From Chamaea fasciata (taxonomy: Eukaryota; Chordata; Aves; Passeriformes; Sylviidae), in contig JARCOQ010000006.1 of the NCBI GenBank assembly GCA_029207755.1, forward strand, positions 26,928,522 to 26,992,521: a stretch of 64,000 nucleotides of DNA, read 5' to 3'. The first letter of the stretch is position 1. Every line of letters begins with the position of its first letter. The notes beneath the pieces are model-generated. The model was not told where the DNA came from and ran no database searches. It saw only the letters and a program-made list of their open reading frames with translations. The position numbers and the translations under genes were made by a program. This document shows, piece by piece, positions 50,070 through 61,400 of the stretch.

Positions 50070-50325
50070 TTGTTTTGCTTCCAAGTAGTTCTGATATGCT
50101 TGTAATATCCAAGCTTCCTGCTATGGGTTTTTAAAATACTGACATGCCATTGACTTTCTTCCAGTCTTCTGGACACTGCTGGAAGTTTTCCGGTATGCAG
50201 AAAAGGACCATTTTTGCTCCTTGGTTAGCTGTCTTAAAAATCACAGGTGCAGGTTATCCAGACCTGCTGATTTAAAATGTTTAATCTTTGTAGCTGCTGT
50301 TTAACATCATCTAGATCCATGCTTG
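50070..50325 (-). mobile_element. Broken LINE (CR1/L3 clade) reverse-transcriptase fragment
   Basis: Translating the minus strand gives MDLDDVKQQLQRLN, then after a one-base shift KSAGLDNLHL, a TGA stop (50241-50243), FLRQLTKEQ, and further on VQKTGRKS, with a VSLTSI-like ITSIS segment near 50090. This follows the order of conserved text in CR1-clade reverse transcriptases: a helical stretch, the KSAGPD-LHPRVLKELA block, the segment ending in EDWKKA, and the NYRPVSLTS block. At least one frameshift and two stops (TGA at 50241-50243, plus a TAA near 50130) show it is dead. Only about 85 codons remain of an enzyme domain of several hundred residues, so this is an internal fragment. It was part of the enzyme that copies LINE RNA into the genome by target-primed reverse transcription. 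It has the opposite orientation to the solo LTR about 700 bases downstream and is unrelated to it. Confidence 0.75.
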
Positions 50326-51011
50326 GAATGACAGCCTACACAGGGAGCCGTGATATAATCAGATTTTAAGTAGCACAAATTTGCACACACACTGGCCCAA
50401 AAGGCTTTACCAGAGGCAGCCTGGTTTCAAGATAAAAGGCTTAGTGGTATTTCTGAGAGCTTAGACAGGGCTGGTACACTGACCTACAGAATATACACAT
50501 ATACATTTCAAAATCTAGCTGGTCTTTCATTTTTATAAACATGTAAGGCTTTTGCTGTAAGAGCTGAAAAAAAATCTTGTGAACATGAAATGGTTGTGTG
50601 CCTGAAGCTAAAGGAAGCCTTGGACAACGACTTGGAGAAGCTAGAGGTATTTTTTTGTCATAAAATATGAAGTATGATGGTGAGGGACACTAGTTCTTGT
50701 CTCAGCATGAGTAATGAACTTGCTCTGGGTGAGGAAAGCCTACTTGACTTCTGTCAGGGTATTATTAAGAATTTTCTTGGTAGTGCTTTCCATGAAGACA
50801 AGCCATGTAAGAGTTATGTCCCCAACATACCTGACACAAAGCCCTGTCTCCCCTGGCACATCCTCCAGTTGCCTACCAGCAAAGCAGTGACTTTGAGCAG
50901 ACATAGCTGAACAATTTCAAATGTCTTGATTTGGAGAGGGTACCTCATTGTCCTACACTATTTTTGATGGTGGTATGTTTTCACCTTCTCTTCCTGCTTG
51001 CCATGGCAGGT
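50326..51011. other. Unassigned spacer between LINE fragment and LTR
   Basis: It may include further decayed LINE sequence upstream of the reverse-transcriptase block, but I cannot recognise it. The 78-codon frame at 50674-50910 has no known similarity. Confidence 0.4.
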
Positions 51012-51397
51012 TGTCCTAGTTGTGACCAGGACAATGCTAATTTTTGCAGTAGGCAGGAGGGGGCATAGGTAGGATCTGGAGGTTATTCTGTATCACCTCA
51101 CTCAAGTTCTGGGGACAGGGGACAGGGTAGCCTGGTGGAAGGAGCAGTCAGTTATTGTCAGGGGTGAGAACCCACGAGCAAACTGTTCATTTCTTGTACA
51201 CATTTTTATTAGTATTGTTGCTGTAACTCTTTATTTTCCTATCTCATTGCTGTTTTCAAAATTTTTTTCTTATCTCAACCCAAGATCTTTACCTTTTGTG
51301 CCTCCAATTCCACTTTTTATCCTACCACAGGAGGTGGGGAGAAGGGAGCAAAGGAGCAGTGCATGGTTTGGAGTGTGTCAGTGGGAACACTAAACTG
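51012..51397 (+). mobile_element. Solo LTR of an avian endogenous retrovirus
   Basis: The left end is TGTCCTAGTT with GACAATGCTAATTTTTGCAG, matching the 'tgtcctggttttggctgg...agttaatttt' start of a widespread avian ERV LTR. The middle has TTCATTTCTTGTACACATTT and TTATTAGTATTG, then TTCTTATCTCAACCCA followed by ATCTTTACCTTTT, a highly characteristic block near the 3' side. The right part (TATCCTACCACAGGAGGTGG, GGAGCAGTGCATGGTTTGGAG, then ACACTAAAC) corresponds to the usual purine-rich end before the final 'taaaccacgaca', but the terminal bases are lost or mutated. No gag, pol or env remnants, primer-binding site or second LTR are visible nearby, so it is a solo LTR left by recombination. No target duplication is obvious. 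ERV class is not assigned (ERVL-like is my guess). It encodes no protein. Confidence 0.8.
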
Positions 51398-51612
51398 GGG
51401 AGTGCCATTCCTAAATCAGGATGCAGGTGTGTTTTCCTACAAGAGAATGTAGAAAATTGTAGAAAAGACATGGCTGTCTTTGCCTCTCCAGGGGCCAGAC
51501 CGGTATCTCCAACATAACACTGGAGTCGGCACATGTCCAGAACAAGACATGTCCAGGCGTCTAGACTGAGATAAACACACTAACAATCCAGCATGTCAAC
51601 ACCTAACACCCC

Positions 51613-51654
51613 ACCTCCACCACACACACAACCTCCACCACACACACACACACA
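51613..51654. repeat. Compound (CA)n with duplicated 18-bp unit
   Basis: ACCTCCAC followed by five CA units is present twice in perfect tandem (51613-51630 and 51631-51648), and the second copy extends its CA run to 51654. The identical copies indicate a recent local duplication. Confidence 0.95.
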
Positions 51655-53494
51655 GTTTTATATCCAAGCAAATACAGAGAGTTTAGTAAGTATATGGGTT
51701 TAAACACTTCTCTAGACAGTCAACACTTTGATGACACCACAGTTTATGATAAGAAAAAAAAAAAGATGGCTCTGGGTCACAGTTCAGGCAGTCCTAAATC
51801 TTACATACTGTTGATGCTTTTCTAGTTTAATGTGGTTTTACCTCAAATACTTAATATGCTGGGCATTATGAGCTGTGTACAACCTCCCCCCCTCCAAATG
51901 ACTTCTTTTAACATTTGAGACAAGACATCTGACTTAGAAATTTCCCAGCATGCAGGTCTTTGGCACAGTGTTTGCCTTTGAAATGAAAGAAAACTGCAGC
52001 TGACAGGGAATGCTTTGATGAAACAGTTTCTCATGAGAAAATGTGGATTCATAGACATGGAAAATTTTCATGGAAACACATGAGGCAAGAAGATAGCTTA
52101 GAGTGAGGATACATTCTGGGGTAGAGGGAGACTCCCACAATGGCTGAAGTGTTGGCTGGGATGTGAAGGATAAGTGCATTTCAGGTAGTATTCTCAAGTG
52201 TATCTCAGGCAGTAAATACGCTCAGGCAGAGTCAGCGCAGTGTCAAGTGCTCATTTAGTTCTTGAAAATGGCAGTTAAAGTATCAGATGGAAAGTTTTCA
52301 GCACAGAATTGGCTTTAGGTATTGCTGATCAGCACTGGGTAAATTTGTGGGTCTCACAGCTGAAGTCTAGTGAGGGTATTATTGAGCCTTTCCCATGGGT
52401 AAGTTGTTGTCCCCATGCTGTCTAGAGAAATTTGCCATGTCAAGGACTGTTTGTCACCTGCAACAAAGCAGAAATGCATTCCTTGTCCATGTTTTCAAGT
52501 CATTCAATCACACATCATATCAAAAAGGCAGAATCAGTGAAGCATGATTAAAGTGTTCATGGAAAGACCTACAAATTAACAGCGCCAAAGATGCTGTGGA
52601 AAGCAAGGTGGTAAGAAGTGTCTTTGGATTTTGTCTTGCTCATTGAAACAAGCTTCTCGTCCAGCCAGGCCACTCTCATATGTGCTGATCCAGCCCATGA
52701 GCTGCTTACTTGTAGCCATAGAGGTGGCTGAGCCCCAGAAGCACCCCCAGGACTGCACAAGAGCAAATGAAACTATTTGAAAGTCTAGCAAATGGCTGAA
52801 TGACCTCTGTAGCTGAGTTTGGTTCTGTCCTGCCAGCCCTGGGTGCAGACACAGCTAGTGTGTGACTGCCCTCAGCAAGCTGGCAAGCCCACAGGCATCT
52901 GTGTAATGAGATCCTTCTGATAAATGCTAGAGCCACGGAAAAGTCCATCTGCAAAACTCTCCTCCAAGCCTTGTATCAATGATAATCAAAATAGGAAGCA
53001 CCCAAGGCTGCACATTTGTGGAATCTCAATTAGAACAAGTCTTAGACTTCATAAAACAGGCATAAAGCAATTGGTAACTTTTCTCACGGTTGGCTTTTAT
53101 TCATATGAGATCTCACTGCTGAACCAACTTCAAACAGGGGGTTTGAGATGTCTGTCCACATTTGAAAATCCATTGGTCATGGCAAACTCTCATTTGCTGA
53201 GGCATGTCTATTCCCTGAGATTGTTCCTGAGCAACATCGCTAATCCAAGCAGCCTGAGTCGGCTCACAGCGAGGTTTCCAGGTGGGCAGAGGGGGTGAAT
53301 GCAGCTTCATGTCCAGCCCCACCAAACTTGTCCTATATCTTAATGGTGGACTCTCAGACAAGCTTAAAAACTGAGCTGCTTCTGGAGGTCAAAAAGTCAG
53401 TCCCCAGACTAAGGAAGAGCTGACCCTTTTGGTCTCTGGGCCTCACAATAAAAGGGCAAAGGTATTGTCCTCCTGACAGCTTCCTTTCCTTGTA

Positions 53495-53559
53495 TTTTTT
53501 GGTTGTTTTTTTTTTTTTTGGGGGGGGGGGTTGGTTTGTGGTTTGGTTTTTTTTTTTTT
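53495..53559. repeat. T/G low-complexity tract with G11
   Basis: The + strand is all T and G here: T14 (53506-53519), G11 (53520-53530), then GG-containing spacers and T13 (53547-53559). The G11 plus three nearby GG pairs could in principle support quadruplex folding. The composition resembles 8948-9058. Confidence 0.95.
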
Positions 53560-56500
53560 AAGAATATGCTTTTTTAAGAAGACAGTTTGTTTTCTCACCT
53601 CCCAAGACAAGGCCATTATCCTTTTAAAGGTAAAACCTCTTTAATCGGAAGCAGTTAATCAATCATTGTAACACTGGCCTTTACCTGGCATTGGGAATGT
53701 CAGTAACATGTCCTGTTACAGCCTGTACCAGACCGGAATGCCCACAATCCATTTAACCTCTTGCCTTACTTATTTACATTACAGAAGGGACTGAATAATT
53801 CTGAAAACATTTCAAAGATGAGGAATATCCCTTTCATTTGCTTAAGTTGTGACTACTGTGCTGCAATGTATCGCTGTCCAAAACAATGACACCTGAAAAT
53901 ACATATCTAATTTGATATATGTTTATAATAAAGTGTATTTAGCTACAAAGATATATGTGCCTGATAGTATATTTGCTACTGAAAGAATATCTGAGCCTTG
54001 TTGCCACAGGCTCTAGAAATGCAGAAAATGCTCAACAGTCCAGTGGCATAATATTGATTAATAACACCTGCATTTCTAAAGTACCTTTAACATACTTCAA
54101 AGGGGTTGCTGCAAAGGCTCTTCCTCTGAAAATTAGGGCTCCTCTTCCATCATGCAGACTGGAATGGAGGGAAGCATGTCTAAACCCTTGGCACTCTATG
54201 CATAAAACATATTTATTTACACAAATCATAAATGGTATCAAAAATAATTCTATGCAATTAGAACAGGATCAAGCAAAGGAATCCGATGTACTGGATTTGG
54301 AAGCAGCAAGGAAAAATAATGAAAAAAAAAAGCTGTATGTCTGTCAGAGAGCTCAAGACATTCCAAATATCAGAATCCTGGCAAGCCCAGAACTCCCCAG
54401 GGGTCAGGCAATATTGATCTGGCCAAATTTAATCATACAGGAAACCTGACTGTGCTGTATGTCTTGAACAGTTACAGAGCCTATAACATTTTCTAAGAAG
54501 TCTTGAGTTCTCATGTCTGGGACCCAGCACTATGAACAAAGATTTACGGTGTTTTGGAAAGTTTTTCCCATGGAGGACGAAAGGCTTTTTGGTTGTGAAA
54601 ACTTTATAGATGTTTGGTTTGGTTATGCTTAAGGCTCACATTTTTCAAATTGCATAGCAATTTTTATGGCCAAGCTATCATAAATTAATTTTAAGAGCAA
54701 GACTTTTCAAGGCACTGTATCAAATGTTGTTGCTTTTAATTTAAATTACCCCCATCATGTTTTTTTCAGTTGCTAATTTATCAAAAGAATTAAGAGCCAA
54801 CAAAGAAAAGCTATCAGGTTTCTCAAGCAAGATTTGATCTTTATGAGAAAATGCATGCATAAGTTTCATTCTTATTAAACACTTGTGAGCATCCAAAGAT
54901 AATGAAAATTAGGCTATGTCTTCCTGATTTCAAATGTGTAACTCAGAGGCGAAAGGCGCTTTGAGGATGTATCACAGAGAGACTAGATCTGTGAGCTTGA
55001 CATTAATCATATTTTTCATGTCATGCTTCACGCCTGCTGTATTGCTACATTATTTGCATTATGCAGTAAGCCTTGGTCATAAACAAATATATCTGGAAGT
55101 CTGTATTGTGAAGGTTCAAGAATAGCTTGAAGACATAGTTCATCCTGTAACACTTAGGTACATTGAAAACTGCTGGTAATTGCAGGAAACATTTTGAACT
55201 TTTTGGTAATTTCACTTTCCCCCCACCTTTTCCTTGATGATCCCTTCTCTTTGATTGAAACTCTTAATATTTCAGAGATGCCTGCAAAAAGCATTCTGAA
55301 AAACCATATTATAAAGTTTTCCTACCAAACTAAGTTTGCTGGAGACACACAACATATGCAGAGGAAAAGTTAAATTACAATCTGAATCCAAATACAACAG
55401 ATAGTGCCTGAAGAAGCTGTGAATGCCAGCAGGACCTCCCCCAGCATGTCACAATGCTGGACATGTTTGAATCAGAAGTTCAGTACCTTTTCCAGACAAG
55501 TGGAGGAGAAAGGTAACTTCAAGTTTCTTTAGGAAACTAGGATTTCTCCAGGAATTTTCACAGGTCTTGTGTTATGCTGGACTTGGGGCCTGCTGCCATG
55601 CTGACAAGACCCAGAGGGCCAGAGGTCAGCCTTCCATAGCATCTCATGTATCCACCAGAGCTGAAGCTCCAAGAAGGGCTTTAGGAAATAGTCCCTCCCC
55701 ACTTTTTTTTCTGTCTAGGAACTACGAAAAGGCCAACAAAACATGGCCTTTTTTGGTGCAGGAGTTATTAGAAAAATGAGGGAAGACCCAACATGGTTCA
55801 CATGTACAAAGTATTGCCACCTTCCCATGTATGCATCTCTACCACTGGCAGCAGCCACTGGTCCATGTCATTAAACTGACTGTAAATTTTAAATCAATTT
55901 GAGCAACTAAGATACAAGTAATGTGCCTGCCCACAGGTTCCACTATCACATCTGGAGAAAAAGATGCAATTATTAGCTTCCTTTATTCCAACCTTTCACC
56001 AGGGGTATCAAAGGCCGGGACAAATGATCAGCAAGTCATCTACAGGACAGCTCTGCTTTCCAAGCTTGAGTGAGCTTGCAGCAGCTCTTTGCAGGGTCAC
56101 CAAACCTGGCAGAAACTCAGCTGTTTATGCTAATATTTGGGGTTGCAGCAGGATGCCCACGGGGAAGCTCCCTCAGCTCTGTCATACGATAGTAACAATG
56201 AAACAAAAGCTGCTGTAGTGCATCAGCAAGAATAGCAGCTGCTAGAATAGTGATTTCTATAATCTGACATCAGTTTTAGTAAACTTTGTCTCATGTGCCC
56301 ACTGGGATTTTATAGAGGTTAAACCCTTCTCACACAAAACTGCAACCTTGGGTTTTGTTTGCAATTAAAAAAAGTGGGACTAATGTAATATTTTTCTAAT
56401 TAACAACCTCCTAAATATGTGATCAGAAATTGCACCAGATACAGGTCTGTATTAGGATAATTGTTATTTATATTATGTTAATAAATTGGTTTTGGTTCTT

Positions 56501-57208
56501 TTCATCCGATTTGCGTGTTACCACTTCAAAATGTGTGTTATAAGTATGCAACTTAATCTTTACCACATTATCCATAAGATTTAAACACAATGCATGCTCT
56601 CTTAAGTTTGGTTATATCTTCTGTGACATTTATATTTACTTTCCCTTTTTCCCGTGCTGATAAGTTAAAGATGCCCTCAAGCATTTTTAGTTTGTATCTG
56701 TGTATTTGTTTCCATGGAATTACACATTTCATGTTGCACAGAAATATGCTTATTTGGAGACTAGGTTTTTGTTTCTTTTTATCTTGCAATAAAACCAAAT
56801 CTCTCTGTTTCTCTTCTAGGTCAACAAAAAAAAAAAGTAATTCTCTTCCCGTTAATGAACGTTATTAGTGATGTTTTCGGTTTCCCAATTTAATAGTCAC
56901 CTCCTGTGCTGACAACTCTTTCTTTCTTCACAGAACAAGGGCACAAAGCATCTCATATAGAGAGAGCCTATGACAGATTGCCCCTTCACTAATGGGGGCT
57001 CCAGATATATGACTGAAACATTTACATCAGAAATGGATTGCCTAGACCTAAATTTTTCCCACTTCAAAGCCTGAGGGTGACCAGATCAATTCACAATACA
57101 TCTTTCTTCTTTCATTTCCTTACTGTGTCATCATCATGTGAAAGTCTTAAAGGGTTAGATCAGAAATAATTAGGAAATTTTTATTTATAATGAAGTATAG
57201 AAGCCAAA

Positions 57209-57233
57209 GGAAAAAAAAAAGAAAAAAAAAAGA
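57209..57233. repeat. A10-G-A10 purine tract
   Basis: Two A10 runs (57211-57220 and 57222-57231) flank a single G inside a longer purine-rich stretch. On the opposite strand it gives a poly-Phe artefact in the 57185-57373 frame. Confidence 0.95.
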
Positions 57234-58411
57234 TGAAAGAGACCGAAAGGAAACTGGGGGAAGTCCCAATAAGTCTGCTTAATAGATAGGAAACAGGTCA
57301 AACAAAGAGGGCAATTTGTGTGTGTCTGGGAGAGATTTCCTAGGGTTACCAGAGATGCAGATTTCCTTGGCATATTAGAAAAAGTGGGATTTACTTTCTC
57401 CTACTTGGATGTTCACAGTCTGGATGGGGAGCAGTATCTCACATTCAGCTCAGTGTAGCATCCCATCCTGAACACCTGCAGAGATGCTCCTAATTATCGA
57501 AAGTTGAAATAACAAGAAATAACTACTCACCACTTTTAGCTTTCAAAAGTCATTACTGTCAGTGAGGCAGTGTGACAGGAGAAGGGGCTGGGGAGGTGGA
57601 TGGGAGGGTAGGAATGAGAAAGGATAGGCTGGAAACAAGCAAACAAAAAAATCACAATAACATGAGGCGGTGGGTGGAGGAGAGGAATTCATAGCTCCTA
57701 ATCATCAGTGACATGAAAGTCTGAGCTCAGGTCCTGTCCCACCATGAAGCATGGCTTTCCATGACAGATGTAGGAAAAGACATCTTCCTGCAACAGGAGC
57801 TCTGGAGACCCAGTACAGTGCAAGAGAGAGCTAAATGACCTTGTGAGTCTCCCCATGAGTCATGGAGAGTATTAAAGGTAGAGATCTAAGACTGTAGTTT
57901 GGCCTTTGAATATTTGACACTTTCTACAGCTAACCAAGCACACTCATATGCCTCTCATTTAGCTCAAAGCCAGACTTTAATCAACACTGACATCAAAGTT
58001 CCAGATACTACAGCCTTCCTCTGTAGGGAAGAGTATTACCCTGTAGGTAATGCTCCAGCTCTTTATAACCATCTGGGAGAAGAATTTTACACTTAGTCTT
58101 CTTGGACGGTGAGGAGTAAGCATCATTCTGAAGACAATACATCTCCAGGGGCTGCAATTCTGTCCTGAGCCATCAGTGGCTCAGAAATCTTCAAAATTTC
58201 TTGAGGACTTTAGTTAATGTAGTTCAACCTTTCTGTGCCAGCTGGATGTAAAAACTGCAGTGCTGGTTGCAGCAAGAGCCACTGGTCATACACTATTTCT
58301 ATGTCTAGAAAATTTTTAAAAAACTGTTGCTTTTAAAAACTTCATACTTTGCCACAGGCTTTACTCTCAAAGAACAAAGATAGGCTTGAAGAAATGGCAA
58401 AGGTATATATA

Positions 58412-58457
58412 GCACACATATATATATATATATATATGTGTGTGTGTATATATATAT
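58412..58457. repeat. CA/TA/TG/TA compound microsatellite, perfect palindrome core
   Basis: CACAC, then (AT)10, then GTGTG forms a 30-bp perfect inverted repeat at 58413-58442. It continues as (TG)n and a second (TA)n to about 58457. Long alternating AT palindromes can extrude cruciforms and tend to be unstable or misassembled. Confidence 0.95.
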
Positions 58458-61400
58458 GGAGTGTGTGTCTCTTTAAAGGTATACTGCAATGAAATTTAGA
58501 CGCAGCATGTAGATGGAGCATTGGTCTATTTACAAACTTAATATTCTGTAAGGTAAAAATACTGGTTGCATATTTTCTGCATACTGTTTCCATGTGTAAA
58601 ACTGAATGTCACTTCTGTGCTAGCTCTCTCAGTTTACGTTGCTAATCACAGCATTAGCTGGGTCCAAAATTTTTGCTGAAACAATGATGTCAAGGAGATG
58701 TCAATAGTACATAGCTCTCAGAAACACAGTCGTGCTTGCAAACGCTGCTGGGACAGCGAAATTGTTTTTGGTATTGCTGCTTCTGTTCAGAAAACTGGAA
58801 CAAGCTCTAGTGGGAAATCACTTTATTTTGGTGCAAGCAGTGATTCTTCATGAGGGTTTGCCAGGATTTCTTTAGAAATAAAAGCCCTCTTCCAGCGTAG
58901 AAAAAGACTTTGCAGTTGATTTTTTTTCTATTTTGGCAGAGATGTCTTACAATTCCACGTTGTATTTGCATGTCTTGACTCTAATGACATTCCAGTTAAA
59001 AGTAAAAACATTTCTTGTTGCCTGGTTTGATTTAGCACAGAAATTAGATACAGTTTGTTTTAAAAAAGAACTTTTAATTGTAGCTCAAAATAGAGTGAAA
59101 TGGCATAAAAACTGATGTCACGGTCCAAAAATACTATTCTATTTTGAACATCTAAACGATGTCTGGTCTTATAAATGTTCAGATTATCATGAAAGTAAAA
59201 GAGAATCAGAAGAAAACTGAAAGTGCTCTTTTGTAGATTGGGCAAAATCTATAATTTGTGTAACAAAAAGATGCCCTCTAAAGATACGCTTGCTGTTAAA
59301 ACTGAGATACTGTTGCATACTTGTCTGAAAAGGAGTTAGCAAACATTTTCCTTTTTATCCAGCTGCAGTCAATCAAATAGTGCAAGCAGGCTATGAAGGA
59401 ATATGAATTAAAGTTCTTTGTGGGAAATGTGACATGTAAATTGAGCATTTTCAGAAACATTATACCTGAGAATGTACCCAAGTCTACCAGCAACTTGTGC
59501 ACAAATAGTTTGTTTCCATGGTCCTTTCAACTCAGGTATACTCCTGCCAATGCTATTTAATGTAGTGATATCAGTGATGTGACACTGATGTCACAAACTG
59601 GAGGTACCAGCTTTCTGATAGTGCTCTTTCAAAGGGGATCACATGGACAAGGCACAAGGAGCTCTAAACCTCTGTTCCCAGCCTGCCAGTGAGAGAGCTT
59701 TGGGTGTGAGCTGGAGCGCACTCAAGAGCTCCACAGTGCCAGGAGAAAATCCCTTTTTGAAACGTAATAGTGCAGAGCTTCCTGAGTTCAGACCCTTGCT
59801 GCCACTGCAAGAAAGGTAATTTCACACTATCTCTGACTGCTTGGGGAGCCATCTCCACCCCCTCACCTTCTCTTGCCCTAAAGTGCACACTGCCTGATGA
59901 TGCTCCACAACTGTACAGAAGATTCAGTGCAGATGAACTCAGAAGATCATTCCCTGTCTGTCCTTTAGTTTGTCTGTGAAAAAGAAGATGCAATTTATCT
60001 CAAACATCTTCTGTAGAAGGAAATTAAATCTATATGAAACCACAGCCTAGCTAAAGGAACTGAAAAAAAGAGGCAGTGGCCAGAATTGGCTAGTGCTAGG
60101 AAACAACAAAGACCTAGAATACAACTGCTGGGGCTGCAGTCCACAATGCTCCTCATTGACAGCGATGTATATTTAATCAACCTGGTTCTCGACCTCCCTT
60201 TTTGTATTACTGTAATACTTCAGCTCAGCTAGTTCCCTGCTTAAATTCCACAGTGTGGCCCCACAGAGCTCTGCCTAGCACAATGGAGGAGAGATCGCCA
60301 AGTAAGTCACAGACAAGGTAGCAGCAGCTTAATGACACCCAGCTACACCCTGTCTCACTGGGTTGCCAGCACTCCTAGGGAACTGTGACAGTGGGCACCA
60401 GTGGAGGAATTTACCTACCAATAGAGTTGCTAGGCTTGCTGCCTCCATCAGGACATTCTATTCAATCCACATCACTGTTAACAGAAGGACAACTGTTCAG
60501 GCAAGGTACTTTGGGAAGTACAGTGGGATGTTTCAGTGGGAGAGGGCATCTGCAACCCGCAGTCTTTGTGCTATGTTGGTTTTGACGCATAGAAAGCAGA
60601 GCGACTTCAGAGAGGAGTCTCTATCACTCAGCTGAGGAGGCCCTCTGGAAATGCCATGAGGCATACTGGAAATGAATGTAGCACAGTGGAGGTGCTCAAA
60701 AACTGTTCTGGGAGGCTAATACCTAGCTCTACATTGCCCTCACTAGCCACAGAACACAAAGAAGGTCAGTACACTTCACAGCTGGACACAGAGTGGCACA
60801 GAGAAACGTCACCAAATTTCTCCAGTGGGGCAGGGCAAGAGGGGTCCAAAATCCCACCACTATATGGCAGTTGCAGGTTCCCTTTTTTCCCACTGAGCTA
60901 GTGTTTAAGGCTGTACTGGTCACAGCTGAAAACAGCAAAGAGATATGAAACATAGCTGGCAGTGATAAAGATCTGGATAGATCTGTGATTGAAACTGAGT
61001 CTCCATGTCCAAATATTTGGTTAGTTTTGCTTTGGATTTATTTACAGGGAAATTTCATTGATTGTATTTGTCCACCTTATTGTTTTTTAGACATTTAAAG
61101 GAAATGTCTGTTAACCTTTGAGAGTAAACAGCATATGCAACTTTCACATAATTTCAGCCACCCAAAAGTGAGAGATCTACCTAACCGGTTGTCTACATTC
61201 CCTTTGAGGAGGAGAAAGACATCTCTAGAGGACAGTTCATAGCACCTGCAACATGTTGGGTGACTGTCACGCCAGAGGCGCCTGCATCTCTGCACTACAG
61301 ACAGCAACTAGTTGTCTAGCTTAGACACAGGTGAATCTTAGCCTCAGCTGGCTCATTTCAATAGAGATCCTGTCTTCATTAAGTAACTAAGAGAAGCTAA

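Larger units (their letters stand above)
51398..58411. other. Noncoding DNA, no gene seen
   Basis: Unique DNA with simple repeats. The 164-codon ATG frame at 53955-54449 is the longest ATG-initiated frame I checked. It has T at -3 and T at +4 (a poor start context), an A10 run at 54322-54331 and no recognisable domain, so I do not call it a gene. Perfect octamers occur at 55052-55059 and in the next interval at 58963. A11 runs lie at 51754-51764 and 56826-56836. The stretch at 54600-54860 is AT-rich and motif-rich. Confidence 0.55.
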
